Source: Methylobacterium iners
GTDB lineage: Bacteria; Pseudomonadota; Alphaproteobacteria; Rhizobiales; Beijerinckiaceae
Direction: 5' to 3'
DNA length: 64,000 nt
Assembly: GCF_022179305.1 (NCBI RefSeq)
Contig: NZ_BPQP01000049.1
Span: 91,605 to 155,604 of the forward strand
Below are positions 17,910-26,542 of the stretch, one piece after another. The position numbers were made by a program, and so were the translations under genes. Numbering within the stretch: position 1 is the first letter of the stretch; each line of letters begins with the position of its first letter. Under the pieces are notes generated by a model. That model made no database searches, was not told where the DNA came from, and saw nothing but the letters and a program-made list of their open reading frames with translations.

Positions 17910-18125
17910 CTACTGCCCGGCGACTGCCGTGCCGATCTTATTGTACACACCCTGCACACTCGACGCGTACAGGTTGATACCACCGACGGCGGCGAGGAAG
18001 ATCAGACCTGCGATCAGCGCATATTCGATCGCCGTCGCACCCGAGTCATCGCGAGCGAAACGACGCGGGAGTGGCGCGCGCCGTGCGATCGAGGACAGGA
18101 ACCCAGTCAGCGCCGACGTCGTCAT
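17910..18125 (-). CDS. Flp/Fap-type pilin subunit
   Basis: A 71-residue type IVb (Flp) prepilin-like protein. The processing and assembly region GATAIEYALIAGLIFLAAVGG shows the invariant Glu-Tyr pair, followed by a single hydrophobic helix. The start is ATG at 18125; a longer frame from 18155 begins with unrelated residues. Flp pilins are processed by a CpaA-type peptidase and assembled by the Cpa/Tad machinery, none of which is nearby. This is a lone pilin gene, 49 bp from tRNA-Leu on the opposite strand. Confidence 0.88.
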   Translation of the reverse strand: MTTSALTGFLSSIARRAPLPRRFARDDSGATAIEYALIAGLIFLAAVGGINLYASSVQGVYNKIGTAVAGQ

Positions 18126-18252
18126 CACTCCGCGATCCTTCCGACCCCAACACATATCAAAGGATAGGACGGGGTTCTTGCCGATCGTTTAAGCCGACCC
18201 TCGAATTGCCATGCCGGATCCTCGGCGCCGACCAAACAATGACATGATCGCG

Positions 18253-18498
18253 TCAGCCCCGCCCGGCCTCCTTGCGCAGCGCGTCGATCCGCTTCGAGGC
18301 CTCGGCCTTGTCGAGATCCGGCTCGAACGCCTTCGGCTCGCCGGTCTCCTCGGACAAGGTCTTGAGGTAGGAAGCCTGCGCTCCGGTCATGGGCTCGCCA
18401 CCCGTGGTCCACTCGCTCGGATCCTTGATGCGGTTGGAGGCATCACCGCCCTCAATCTTCGGGTTTGTGGTATCAGCGGAGTGCTTCTTCCCGGTCAT
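18253..18498 (-). CDS. DUF3072 family protein
   Basis: An 81-residue small protein. The core WTTGGEPMTGAQASYLKTLS and the following EASKRIDALRKEAG match DUF3072, a short family of unknown function common in rhizobia and actinobacteria. The start at 18498 (MTGKKHSAD) has AAGGA about 8 nt upstream. An ATG three codons earlier would leave the ribosome-binding site too close. It neighbours ilvE on the same strand, about 75 bp after it. Confidence 0.8.
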   Translation of the reverse strand: MTGKKHSADTTNPKIEGGDASNRIKDPSEWTTGGEPMTGAQASYLKTLSEETGEPKAFEPDLDKAEASKRIDALRKEAGRG

Positions 18499-18571
18499 TC
18501 GTCTCATCCTTGTTCATGAAATGTTCTATCCATGAACGCAGACCGAGGTGACCTGGTTCCGGCCTGCACCT

Positions 18572-19459
18572 TCAGGCGGCCTCGGAATTCGGCTGCACCT
18601 CCGTGAGGTAATCCTCCATCAGAGTCTTGGTCGTCGCGGCGGGTGTGAAGCGGTAGGGACCGATCTCGGCGACGGGCGTCACCTCGGCGGCCGAGCCCGT
18701 GATGAAGCACTCGTCGAAGCCGCTCATCTCCTCGGGGCGGATGCGGCGCTCCGTCACCGAGAAGCCGCGCCGGCGCGCCAGCTCGATCACCGTCTGGCGG
18801 GTCAGGCCGTCGAGGAAGCGGTCCGCCAGCGGCGTGTGGATGGCGCCGTCACGAATGAAGAACACGTTGGCGCCGGTGCATTCGGCGACGTTGTCCTCCC
18901 AGTCGAGCATGAGGGCGTCGGCGTAGCCCTTGTTCTCGGCCCGGTGCTTAGAGATCGTGCAGATCATGTAGAGGCCGGCCGCCTTCGAGGTCGAGGGCGC
19001 GGTGCGCGGGTCCGGCCGGCGGTAATCGGCGATGTCGAGGCGGATGCCCTTCATCTTCGTCTCGGGATCGAAGTAGCTCGGCCATTCCCAGGCGGCGACG
19101 GCGAGGTGGATGGTGTTGCCCTGGGCGGCGACGCCCATCATCTCGGAGCCGCGCCAGGCGACGGGGCGCAGATAGGCGTCCTGCAAGCCGCTCGTCTTCA
19201 GCACGAGGGCCTTGGCGGCCTCGATCTCGGCGACGCTGTAGGGGATCGTGAAGTCCAGAAGTTCGGCCGACTTCCGCAGGCGGGTCGAGTGCTCGACGCT
19301 CTTGAAGATGCGCCCGCCATAGGCCCGCTCGCCCTCGAACACCGCCGAGCCGTAATGAAGGCCATGGCTGAGGACGTGGATCTTCGCATCCCGCCACGGC
19401 ACGAGGACGCCGTCGAACCAGATGGTGCCCTCGCGCTGGTCGAACGGGATCACGGACAT
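18572..19459 (-). CDS. ilvE: Branched-chain amino acid aminotransferase
   Basis: A 295-residue fold-type IV PLP enzyme that transaminates leucine, isoleucine and valine with 2-oxoglutarate. Motifs: WRDAKIHVLSHGLHYGSAVFEG at the N-terminus (given here in outline), YLRPVAWRGSE, the cofactor lysine in STSKAAGLYM, EDNVAECTGANVFF and GLTRQTVIELA. I start at ATG 19459 (MSVIPFDQREG), where family similarity begins. It is divergent from the MarR-type regulator, with about 120 bp between them carrying an inverted repeat. Confidence 0.93.
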   Translation of the reverse strand: MSVIPFDQREGTIWFDGVLVPWRDAKIHVLSHGLHYGSAVFEGERAYGGRIFKSVEHSTRLRKSAELLDFTIPYSVAEIEAAKALVLKTSGLQDAYLRPVAWRGSEMMGVAAQGNTIHLAVAAWEWPSYFDPETKMKGIRLDIADYRRPDPRTAPSTSKAAGLYMICTISKHRAENKGYADALMLDWEDNVAECTGANVFFIRDGAIHTPLADRFLDGLTRQTVIELARRRGFSVTERRIRPEEMSGFDECFITGSAAEVTPVAEIGPYRFTPAATTKTLMEDYLTEVQPNSEAA

Positions 19460-19560
19460 GACGGGCTTCTCAAAAGTTGCGCAGACCCCTCCGCGCGAGG
19501 ACGCGCGATCCGGGTCGGAGGAGGCCGGGAGGCTTGACGGGTAGCGACGGGCCTGAGATG

Positions 19561-19577
19561 TGTCAATAAGACTGACA
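19561..19577. promoter_or_regulatory. Inverted repeat between ilvE and the MarR-type gene
   Basis: TGTCA-N7-TGACA, with a centre fitting a MarR-family dimer site. On the minus strand the left arm is part of TTGACA, a good -35 element for ilvE transcription. It lies only 4 bp before the putative TTG start of the MarR gene, so binding could repress that gene too. Confidence 0.4.
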
Positions 19578-19581
19578 TAAA

Positions 19582-20139
19582 TTGAAGGCCGCTCCAAAGG
19601 TGACCCATCAGGCGACGAGGCAGGCCGAATCCGGCGCGGCCGCCCCGGCGAGGGAGGCGGCCACGGTCAACGACGACCTGATCGAGCTCCTGTTCTTCGC
19701 CTACCGCGACTTCGTGGGCGACCCGGACCGCATCCTCGCGCAGTACGGCTTCGGCCGGGCGCATCACCGGGTGCTGCACTTCGTCGACCGTTATCCGGGC
19801 CTCACGATCGCCGAGCTCCTCGACATCCTGCGCATCACCAAGCAGAGCCTCAACCGCGTGCTGAAGGACCTGATCGAGCAGGGCTACATCGCCCAGAAGA
19901 CCGGCGAGAGCGACCGCCGCCAGCGGCTGCTGTTCTGCACCGAAGCAGGCGCGGCGCTCGCCGGCGACCTCACCCGGGTGCAGGTCCGCCGCCTCGCCCG
20001 GGCGCTCTCCGATCCCATCGGTGACGAGTCCGGTGGGGCGCGTGCTTCGGCCCAGGACTTCCTCCTGGCGATGATCGAGCCGGACGAGCGCGCCGCGGTG
20101 CGCCGCCTGATGGCGCGGCGCGGGCGGGACCTCGCCTGA
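19582..20139 (+). CDS. petP: MarR family transcriptional regulator (PetP-like)
   Basis: A 185-residue winged-helix regulator. The MarR core is visible: DFVGDPDRILAQYGFGRAHH, then LTIAELLDILRITKQSLNRV as the recognition helix, and the wing YIAQKTGESDRRQRLLF. The gene order MarR then OmpR-type regulator resembles petP-petR of Rhodobacter capsulatus, where the pair is needed for cytochrome bc1 expression. The start is TTG at 19582; GTG at 19600 is also possible. Its stop overlaps the ATG of the next gene, so the two are translationally coupled. The symbol is tentative. Confidence 0.8.
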   Translation: MKAAPKVTHQATRQAESGAAAPAREAATVNDDLIELLFFAYRDFVGDPDRILAQYGFGRAHHRVLHFVDRYPGLTIAELLDILRITKQSLNRVLKDLIEQGYIAQKTGESDRRQRLLFCTEAGAALAGDLTRVQVRRLARALSDPIGDESGGARASAQDFLLAMIEPDERAAVRRLMARRGRDLA

Positions 20140-20864
20140 TGGCCGCGGCAGGCCAGAGCGTCCGGGCCGATCTGCCCGACAACGCGCCCCACATCCTCGT
20201 CGTCGACGACGACCGGCGCGTGCGCGAACTGCTCTCCCGCTTCCTGTTCGAGCAGGGTTTTCGGGTTACGGCCGCCGCCAATGCCGCCGAGGCGCAGGCG
20301 AAGTCGCAATGCATCGTCTTCGACGCGCTGGTCCTCGACGTCATGATGCCGGGCATGAGCGGCTTCGATTATGCCCGGCAGGTCCGCGAGACCTCGCGAG
20401 TGCCGATCCTGATGCTGACGGCGCGCTCGAACCCGAACGACCGGGTGATGGGCCTCGAGATCGGCGCGGACGATTACCTGCCCAAGCCCTTCGAGCCGCG
20501 GGAGCTGATCCTGAGGCTCAACAACATCATCAAGCGCAGCGCCGACGGCACTCTCCTGCGGGAGCGCACCGGCGACACCGTCACCTTCGGGCCGTTCTCT
20601 TACCGGATCGACCGGGGCGAGCTCCGCCGCGACGAGGAGACGATCCGGATCACCGAGCGCGAGCGCGAGATCCTGACGATCCTGGCCATGGCCGGCGGCG
20701 GCAATGTCGAGCGCGAGACCCTCACGGGCAGCGGCGGGCTTGCGGCCGAGCGCAGCATCGACGTCCAGATCAACCGCCTGCGGCGCAAGACCGAGGTCGA
20801 CCCCGCCAATCCCCTGTTCCTCCAGACCGTGCGGGGCGTCGGCTACCGCCTCGCCATCGATTAG
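20139..20864 (+). CDS. petR: OmpR/PhoB family response regulator (PetR-like)
   Basis: A 241-residue two-component regulator. The receiver domain has the acidic pocket Asp23-25 (VVDDDR), the phosphoacceptor Asp67 (VLDVMMPGMSG), the switch threonine in MLTAR and the lysine in YLPKPFEPREL. The C-terminal winged helix ends with SIDVQINRLRRKTE and TVRGVGYRL. It overlaps the MarR gene by the ATGA arrangement and is followed after 9 bp by a histidine kinase, its likely partner. By position it matches PetR. Confidence 0.9.
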   Translation: MAAAGQSVRADLPDNAPHILVVDDDRRVRELLSRFLFEQGFRVTAAANAAEAQAKSQCIVFDALVLDVMMPGMSGFDYARQVRETSRVPILMLTARSNPNDRVMGLEIGADDYLPKPFEPRELILRLNNIIKRSADGTLLRERTGDTVTFGPFSYRIDRGELRRDEETIRITEREREILTILAMAGGGNVERETLTGSGGLAAERSIDVQINRLRRKTEVDPANPLFLQTVRGVGYRLAID

Positions 20865-20873
20865 GGCGGGATC

Positions 20874-22280
20874 ATGCCGGCGGGCGGTCTCACCCTGTCG
20901 AGCCTGCGCCGCGGCGCGAGCCTCGCCTGGGCGGCGCGGCCCCGCCCCCGCGAGCTCTGGCGCCGCATCGCGCGCGCCATCGGCGACGCTCTGCCGAAGG
21001 GCCTCTACGCCCGCTCGCTGATCATCATCATCGCGCCCGTCGTGCTGCTGCAATCGGTGATCGCCTACACCTTCATGGAGCGGCACTGGCAGCTCGTGAC
21101 GCGGCGCCTCTCGGCGGCGGTGACGGCGGACGTAGCGGCGCTCATCGACATCTACGAGAGCTATCCTCAGGGGAAGGACGCCGAGACGCTGACCCGGATC
21201 GCCGGCGAGCGCCTCAGCCTCGACCTCGACATCCTGAAGGGGGCGAAGCTCCCCGAGCCCGGCCCGCGGCCGTTCTTCTCGATCCTCGACGAGGCCCTGT
21301 CGGACGAGATCCGGCGCCAGATCCGGCGGCCCTACTGGATCGACACGGTGGGCCGCTCCAGCCTGATCGAGATCCGGGTCGCGATCCCCGACGGGGTGCT
21401 GCGGGTGCTCGCCCGGCGCAGCCAGGCCTACGCCTCGAATTCGCACATCTTCCTGCTCTGGATGAGCGGCTCCTCCCTCGTGCTGCTCGGCGTCGCGATC
21501 CTGTTCCTGCGCAACCAGATCAAGCCGATCCTGCGGCTCGCGGCGGTGGCCGAGAGCTTCGGCAAGGGCCGCGAGATCGAGTTCCGCCCGCGCGGCGCCC
21601 GCGAGGTCCGCCAGGCGGGCCACGCCTTCATCGAGATGAAGCGGCGCATCGAGCGGGCGATGGAGCAGCGCACGACGATGCTCAACGGCGTCAGCCACGA
21701 TCTGCGCACCATCATCACCCGCTTCAAGCTCTCGCTGGCGCTCGTCGAGCAGACCGCCGAGGTGGAGGATCTGCGGCGCGACGTCGACGAGATGAGCCGG
21801 ATGCTGGAAGCCTATCTCGCCTTCGCCCGCGGCGATTCGGGCGAGGCGGCGGTGCCGACCGACATGCGGGCCCTCCTCGAAGACCTGCGCAGCGACGCAG
21901 AGCGCCTCGGTGCGCATGTCGACGCCGTGGAGATCGAGGGCGACGCGCTCGTCACCCTCAAGCCCGATGCGATGCGGCGCTGCCTGTTCAACCTGGCCGC
22001 CAACGCCGCCCGCTACGGCGAGACCGTCGCCATCGTCGGCAAGCGCGAGGCCCGGGCTTTCTTCGTCTCGATCGACGACGATGGCCCAGGCATTCCGGCC
22101 GAGCAGCGCGAGGAAGTCTTCAAGCCCTTCGTCCGCCTCGACGATGCGCGCCAGGACGCAGGCGGATCGGGGCTCGGCCTCTCGATTGCCCGCGACATCG
22201 CACGGGCGCATGGCGGCGACGTCAACCTGCACGACAGCCCGCTCGGCGGCCTGCGCGCTACCGTGCGCATTCCCGCCTGA
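20874..22280 (+). CDS. EnvZ-type sensor histidine kinase
   Basis: A 468-residue membrane kinase. Membrane helices are at about 45-65 (LIIIIAPVVLLQSVIAYTF) and 195-215 (IFLLWMSGSSLVLLGVAILF), enclosing a periplasmic domain of about 130 residues, then HAMP. The phosphoacceptor is His275 in NGVSHDLRTIITRFKL. The ATPase domain has NLAANAARYG, DDDGPGIP, FKPFVRLD and GSGLGLSIARDI. It is third in the MarR-regulator-kinase operon and should phosphorylate the regulator just upstream. The signal is unknown; PetR of Rhodobacter has no such linked kinase described to my knowledge. Confidence 0.9.
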   Translation: MPAGGLTLSSLRRGASLAWAARPRPRELWRRIARAIGDALPKGLYARSLIIIIAPVVLLQSVIAYTFMERHWQLVTRRLSAAVTADVAALIDIYESYPQGKDAETLTRIAGERLSLDLDILKGAKLPEPGPRPFFSILDEALSDEIRRQIRRPYWIDTVGRSSLIEIRVAIPDGVLRVLARRSQAYASNSHIFLLWMSGSSLVLLGVAILFLRNQIKPILRLAAVAESFGKGREIEFRPRGAREVRQAGHAFIEMKRRIERAMEQRTTMLNGVSHDLRTIITRFKLSLALVEQTAEVEDLRRDVDEMSRMLEAYLAFARGDSGEAAVPTDMRALLEDLRSDAERLGAHVDAVEIEGDALVTLKPDAMRRCLFNLAANAARYGETVAIVGKREARAFFVSIDDDGPGIPAEQREEVFKPFVRLDDARQDAGGSGLGLSIARDIARAHGGDVNLHDSPLGGLRATVRIPA

Positions 22281-22404
22281 GCCGCCTTCGTCGCATCCCG
22301 CGAAATTCTTCCGCTGGGATGTCCCCAGGACGATTGCGCAGTGCTATGAGCCCATCCGTATCCCGATCCGGCCCCGCCCGGATCCGACCGACGTGAGTGC
22401 CGAG

Positions 22405-22590
22405 ATGAACCCGCTGGTGCCCCTCTTCGTCCTGCTTCTGCTGCCGCTTGCCGCGATCGGCCTCATCTTGGCCATCGATACGGGTATCGAGCCGGCCCTG
22501 TTCTATGCCAGCGTCAAGACCTTCGTGATCCTGGGCGTGCTCGCGGGCCTGCTCTCCTTCGGTGCGAGCCGTCTCGCGGACCGTTCCTAG
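22405..22590 (+). CDS. Small two-helix membrane protein, hypothetical
   Basis: A 61-residue protein made almost entirely of two hydrophobic helices (VPLFVLLLLPLAAIGLIL and TFVILGVLAGLLSFGA) with a short basic tail. No family is recognised. The ribosome-binding site is weak. Its stop codon sits in CCTAGG, where the TAG also serves, on the other strand, as the stop of the DUF533 gene, so the two genes overlap tail to tail by 4 bp. Confidence 0.6.
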   Translation: MNPLVPLFVLLLLPLAAIGLILAIDTGIEPALFYASVKTFVILGVLAGLLSFGASRLADRS

Positions 22591-23129
22591 GCGGTCAGCT
22601 CGGCTTCGAGCCTGTCGGCGGCCTCTCCCGGCACGTCGAGGGCATCGGCGAGCATTCGCAGGAACTCACGCTCCTGAAGCGTGTCCGGGTCGATGGCGAG
22701 GCGCGCGGCCGCATAGATCCGGGCCGCCGTGTCAGGGTCGTTGACCTGCTGGGCGATGTCATCGACGTCGAAGGGCTCGGCGAGTTCCTTCTCAAGCCAG
22801 GCCCGGCCGTCGCTCTCGACGCCGGCCGCGGCGACCGCGTCGTCGAGGCGTTTACGCTCGTCGGCATCGACGATCCCGTCCGCGAGCGTCGCGGCGATCA
22901 TGGCGCGCAGCATCGTCCGCGCCTCGTCCTCCCCGACATCGATATGGTCGAACGGCGTCGCCGGGCCGGCGCCTGCCCTGGCCGGCTCGCCCCCGCGCAG
23001 GGAACGGTAGGCGAGGCCGGCGAGCAACGCGAGGCCGCCCAGGGCAGCCGTCGCCGCGATGCCGCTTCGGCGCGAGCGAACCAGCGCGTCGACGATATGC
23101 CTGGCCTGCGCCATGTTCTTCTCGGTCAT
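22587..23129 (-). CDS. DUF533/TerB-like inner membrane-anchored protein
   Basis: A 180-residue protein with a glycine-rich hydrophobic stretch near the N-terminus (GIAATAALGGLALLAGLAYR). A C-terminal helical TerB-like domain follows (EDEARTMLRAMIAATLADG, DADERKRLDDAVAAAG, RIYAAARLAIDPD, EREFLRMLADAL). This is the YebE/DUF533 architecture, function unknown, sometimes linked to envelope stress. The start is placed at ATG 23129 (MTEKNMAQ); ATG 23114 is possible. Confidence 0.75.
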   Translation of the reverse strand: MTEKNMAQARHIVDALVRSRRSGIAATAALGGLALLAGLAYRSLRGGEPARAGAGPATPFDHIDVGEDEARTMLRAMIAATLADGIVDADERKRLDDAVAAAGVESDGRAWLEKELAEPFDVDDIAQQVNDPDTAARIYAAARLAIDPDTLQEREFLRMLADALDVPGEAADRLEAELTA

Positions 23130-23255
23130 CTCTGAGGGCTCCGGGTCTGTCGGACTGGAGTGCAACGGACGAAGGCGCGGGCCGGTTCAGCCGGCACGGT
23201 GCATCACGTTCGATGACGGCCGGACGGCACAGCTAAGGGGAGGGAGGCGGCAACC

Positions 23256-23588
23256 GTGCGAATTCCGTTGGTCCGAGCCGTCGCCGCCGCCGTCCTCGCG
23301 TCGGGAGCGACCGCCCAGGAGGGCGCCCGCCTCCCCGATTGCGCCCTTTCGGGTGCCGCGAGCGTCATGATCGGCGGCCGACCGGCCCTGCGCATGTCCG
23401 ACGTCGCGAATTGTCCGGCCGAGCTCTACGAGGTGGTGCCGAGCATCCGCATCGAGGGCCAGCCGGTCATCCGGTTCCGCACCGGGACCGAAGCCCGCGG
23501 CAGCTGCACGGCCACCGGCGACCCGTCGGTCCGCTTCGAGGGCCGGACCGCTCCGCGAATCGGCGACGTCGATTGCCGCGGGCGCTGA
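23256..23588 (+). CDS. Exported PAAR-like repeat protein
   Basis: A 110-residue protein starting at GTG 23256 with a Sec-type signal peptide ([14 protein letters not shown]). The mature part consists of three similar beta-hairpin units: [31 protein letters not shown] and [16 protein letters not shown]. The first and third resemble the PAAR signature (VxxxGxPAaRxGD). Six cysteines could form disulphides. True PAAR proteins tip the type VI secretion spike and lack signal peptides, and no T6SS gene is nearby. This looks like a periplasmic protein using the same small fold; function unknown. Confidence 0.6.
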   Translation: MRIPLVRAVAAAVLASGATAQEGARLPDCALSGAASVMIGGRPALRMSDVANCPAELYEVVPSIRIEGQPVIRFRTGTEARGSCTATGDPSVRFEGRTAPRIGDVDCRGR

Positions 23589-23712
23589 CGTCCGGTCGCC
23601 TGGTGGGCGAGCAGAGGACGCGCCGGCATCAAGGCGACCTCGTGCCTGCCGGACGGTTTCGCGCTATAAGCGGTTGACAGGGGCGGCCCTGCCTCGCCAC
23701 ATCCCAGCTATC

Positions 23713-24708
23713 ATGAGTGAATTGAACGCGACGACCCTGCCCGCCGAGGGCAAGAAACCTCCGCTGGAGATCCTGCTCTGTGCGCCGCGCGGGTTCTGCG
23801 CCGGCGTGGTGCGGGCGATCGACGTGGTCGAACGGGCGCTCGCGATCTACGGGCCGCCGGTCTACGTCCGCCACGAGATCGTCCACAACAAGTACGTGGT
23901 CGAGAGCCTGAAGCGCAAAGGCGCCGTGTTCGTCCGCGAGCTCGACGAGGTGCCGGACGGGAACGCCCCGGTGATCTTCTCCGCCCACGGCGTCGCCAAG
24001 ACCGTGCCGGCCAATGCTGACAGTCGTGGCCTCGTCACCATCGACGCGACCTGCCCGCTGGTGACCAAGGTCCACCGCGAGGCGGAGATTCACCACAAGC
24101 GCGGCCGCCACGTCCTCCTGGTCGGCCATTCCGGCCATCCCGAGGTCGTCGGCACCATGGGGCAGCTCCCCAAGGGTTCGATCACGCTCGTCGAGGACAT
24201 CGATCAGATCGAGGCCCTGACGCCGGAGAACCCGAACAACCTCGCCTGGGTGACGCAGACGACGCTGTCGGTCGACGACACCCACCACATCGTCGAGGCG
24301 CTCAAGAAGAAGTTCCCGACCATCACGGGGCCGCACAAGGACGACATCTGCTACGCCACCACCAACCGCCAAGAGGCGGTGAAGCAGGTGGCGCCGCTGG
24401 TCGACGCGCTGATCGTGGTCGGCTCCTCGAATTCCTCGAACTCGCAGCGCCTGCGCGAAGTGGCCGAGCGGGTCGGCGTGCCGATCACCCGCCTCGTGCT
24501 TCGCGCCGAGGAGATCGATTGGGAGGCCTTCGGCAACGTGCGCAAGCTCGGGCTGACCGCCGGCGCCTCCGCCCCGGAGGTATTGGTGGAGGAGATCATC
24601 GACGCCTTCGCCGCCCGCTACGACGTGACCGTCGACACCGTCTCGACGGTGGTCGAGGACATGTCCTTCCCTCTGCCGCGGGAACTCCGCAGCGAAGCCG
24701 CCGAGTAG
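23713..24708 (+). CDS. ispH: 4-hydroxy-3-methylbut-2-enyl diphosphate reductase IspH
   Basis: IspH (LytB) is the iron-sulfur enzyme that makes IPP and DMAPP in the last step of the MEP isoprenoid pathway. The 331-residue protein has the three cluster cysteines in APRGFCAGV (Cys29), [11 protein letters not shown] and [11 protein letters not shown], plus the catalytic [18 protein letters not shown] and [10 protein letters not shown] motifs. I start at ATG 23713 ([10 protein letters not shown]). A start 13 codons earlier adds no conserved sequence. It is followed by thrB, the usual alphaproteobacterial neighbour, after a short GC hairpin (24741-24758). Confidence 0.97.
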   Translation: MSELNATTLPAEGKKPPLEILLCAPRGFCAGVVRAIDVVERALAIYGPPVYVRHEIVHNKYVVESLKRKGAVFVRELDEVPDGNAPVIFSAHGVAKTVPANADSRGLVTIDATCPLVTKVHREAEIHHKRGRHVLLVGHSGHPEVVGTMGQLPKGSITLVEDIDQIEALTPENPNNLAWVTQTTLSVDDTHHIVEALKKKFPTITGPHKDDICYATTNRQEAVKQVAPLVDALIVVGSSNSSNSQRLREVAERVGVPITRLVLRAEEIDWEAFGNVRKLGLTAGASAPEVLVEEIIDAFAARYDVTVDTVSTVVEDMSFPLPRELRSEAAE

Positions 24709-24794
24709 CTTGTTCCCGGCCATTGCCGGCCTTCAAGCGGGGGCGCCCAGCGGCGCCCCTTCGCGTGTCTCGACACTGACCTGAAGCGACTCCC

Positions 24795-25760
24795 GTGGCC
24801 GTCTATACTGAGGTTTCCGACGCGGCCCTGACCGCCTTCCTCCAGGCCTACGAGATCGGCACCCTGCTTTCCTACAAGGGCATCGCCGAGGGCGTCGAGA
24901 ACACCAACTTCTTCCTGCACACCACCGCCGGCTTCTACATCCTTACCCTCTACGAGAAGCGGGTGCGGGCCGACGACCTGCCTTTCTTTCTCAACCTGAT
25001 GGAGCATCTGGCCGACCGCGGTCTTGCCTGTCCGCAGCCGATCCGCAACCGCGGGGGCCAGGCCCTCGGCCAGCTCTGCGGCCGACCCGCGGTGATCGTC
25101 AGCTTCCTCGAAGGCGTCTCGGTCAAGCAGCCCAACGCCGACCATTGCCGGGCGCTCGGCCGGGCGCTCGCCGGCCTTCACGCGGCGGGCTGCGATTTCG
25201 GGATGGTCCGCGAGAACAATCTCTCGGTCCAGGCTTGGAGGCCGCTGTTCCGGTCGGCCGAGGCCCAGGCCGACGGCGTCGCGCCGGGTCTCGCCGAGCG
25301 GATTCGGGCCGACCTCGCCGTGCTGGAGGCCGGCTGGCCCAGCGGGCTGCCGGGCGGCGTCATCCACGCCGACCTCTTCACCGACAACGTATTCTTCATC
25401 GGCGAAGCGCTGTCGGGGCTGATCGACTTCTACTTCGCCTGCACGGACGCCTTCGCCTACGACATCGCGATCTGCCTGAACGCCTGGTGCTTCGATCCGG
25501 ACGGCACCTATCACCGGGACATGGGCGCGGCGCTGATTGCGGGCTACGAGGCGGTGAGGCCCTTGGAGCCCGCCGAGGTCGCGGCCCTGCCGATCCTGGC
25601 CCGCGGCGCGGCGCTGCGCTTCATGCTGACCCGGCTGGTGGACTGGCTCAACGTGCCCCCCGGCGCCCTGGTCCAACCGAAGGACCCGCTCGAATACGAC
25701 CGGCGGCTGACGTTCCACCGCAGCGCTGGGCACGCGCGGGATTACGGGTGGGAGGGGTAG
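24795..25760 (+). CDS. thrB: Homoserine kinase (choline kinase-fold type)
   Basis: This 321-residue enzyme phosphorylates homoserine in threonine synthesis. It belongs to the APH/choline-kinase-like ThrB type found in proteobacteria, not the GHMP type. Motifs: GIAEGVENTNFFL near the N-terminus, LTLYEKR, the catalytic loop VIHADLFTDNVFF with Asp at about 193, and the metal-binding GLIDFYFAC. The start is GTG at 24795 (MAVYTEVSD), as usual for the family. In many relatives rnhA follows directly; here a dispersed repeat comes next and rnhA is absent from this spot. Confidence 0.95.
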   Translation: MAVYTEVSDAALTAFLQAYEIGTLLSYKGIAEGVENTNFFLHTTAGFYILTLYEKRVRADDLPFFLNLMEHLADRGLACPQPIRNRGGQALGQLCGRPAVIVSFLEGVSVKQPNADHCRALGRALAGLHAAGCDFGMVRENNLSVQAWRPLFRSAEAQADGVAPGLAERIRADLAVLEAGWPSGLPGGVIHADLFTDNVFFIGEALSGLIDFYFACTDAFAYDIAICLNAWCFDPDGTYHRDMGAALIAGYEAVRPLEPAEVAALPILARGAALRFMLTRLVDWLNVPPGALVQPKDPLEYDRRLTFHRSAGHARDYGWEG

Positions 25761-25803
25761 TTCCCACACTCCTTCGACCCAGGCCTGCGTTCTTCCCCAC
25801 GCT

Positions 25804-25915
25804 TGTCATCCCGAGGCGCCGCAGGCGAGCCCGGAACCCAGAGCCGCCGACGGCGCCTTGCCTGCCGCGTCAGCGATGATGGGTTCCGGGCTCGGCTCCG
25901 CAGCCCCGGAATGAC
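25804..25915. repeat. REP-like dispersed palindromic repeat, copy A (long form)
   Basis: The left arm TGTCATCCCGAGGCGCCGCA continues into GGCGAGCCCGGAACCCAGA. The right arm, GGGTTCCGGGCTCGG then CCCCGGAATGAC (25881-25915), is its inverted complement with a few mismatches, so the whole unit could fold into a long hairpin. Related copies lie at 33445-33496 and from 63883 to the window end. It lies between thrB and the convergent peroxiredoxin gene. Confidence 0.8.
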
Positions 25916-25947
25916 GAAGGTGGAGCAGGACGAAAGGCAGGGGCGGC

Positions 25948-26430
25948 TCAGATCACCTTGAGCAGCGCTTCCGCCCCCGAGATCTCCGTCTTCACCGGCA
26001 CCTCCTCGAGGTGCAGCACGCGCACCACGCCGTCGTCGACGAGCATGGAATAGCGCTTGGAGCGCGGACCCAGGCCGAAGCCGGTGCCGTCCATGTCGAG
26101 GCCGGTCGCCTTGGCGAACTCGGCGTTGCCGTCGGCGAGGAATTCAATGCCCTCGGCGCTGCTCTCCTTCTTCCAGGCATTGAGCACGAACACGTCGTTC
26201 ACCGACGTCACCGCGATGGCGTCGACGCCGCGCGAGAGGATCTCGTCCTTGTGGGCGACGAAGCCGGGCAGGTGGTTGCGGTGGCAGCTCGGGGTGAAGG
26301 CGCCGGGAACGCCGACGAGGACCACGCGCCGGCCCTTGAACAGGTCGTCCGTCGTCTTGGCTTCCGGCCCCTCCGGTCCGTTCACGCGAAAGGTCACCTG
26401 GGGCAGGTGGTCGCCGACCTGGATCGTCAT
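25948..26430 (-). CDS. Peroxiredoxin, Prx5/glutaredoxin-type (AhpC/TSA-redoxin family)
   Basis: A 160-residue thiol peroxidase that reduces hydrogen peroxide and organic hydroperoxides. The peroxidatic site is [16 protein letters not shown] with Cys49, as in the Prx5 subfamily. The start ATG 26430 has GAGGAG about 6 nt upstream. Other family signatures are [13 protein letters not shown] and [13 protein letters not shown]. There is no fused glutaredoxin domain, so an external glutaredoxin or thioredoxin is the likely reductant. It is divergent from the YqgE gene by 112 bp. Confidence 0.93.
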   Translation of the reverse strand: MTIQVGDHLPQVTFRVNGPEGPEAKTTDDLFKGRRVVLVGVPGAFTPSCHRNHLPGFVAHKDEILSRGVDAIAVTSVNDVFVLNAWKKESSAEGIEFLADGNAEFAKATGLDMDGTGFGLGPRSKRYSMLVDDGVVRVLHLEEVPVKTEISGAEALLKVI

Positions 26431-26542
26431 GTTTGTCTCCTCGTCGACGGGGCAGGGGGCCTCGAAGCGCCGCCCCTCTAACGTGACAGGACTGCCATGT
26501 CGATGCGCTTTGGTGGTGGACAATGCGGGCGTCGCGCGTAGC

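Noticed and set aside
24741-24758. GC hairpin between ispH and thrB as a terminator
   Set aside because: The stem is only 7 bp and has no T-run, and ispH-thrB is normally cotranscribed.
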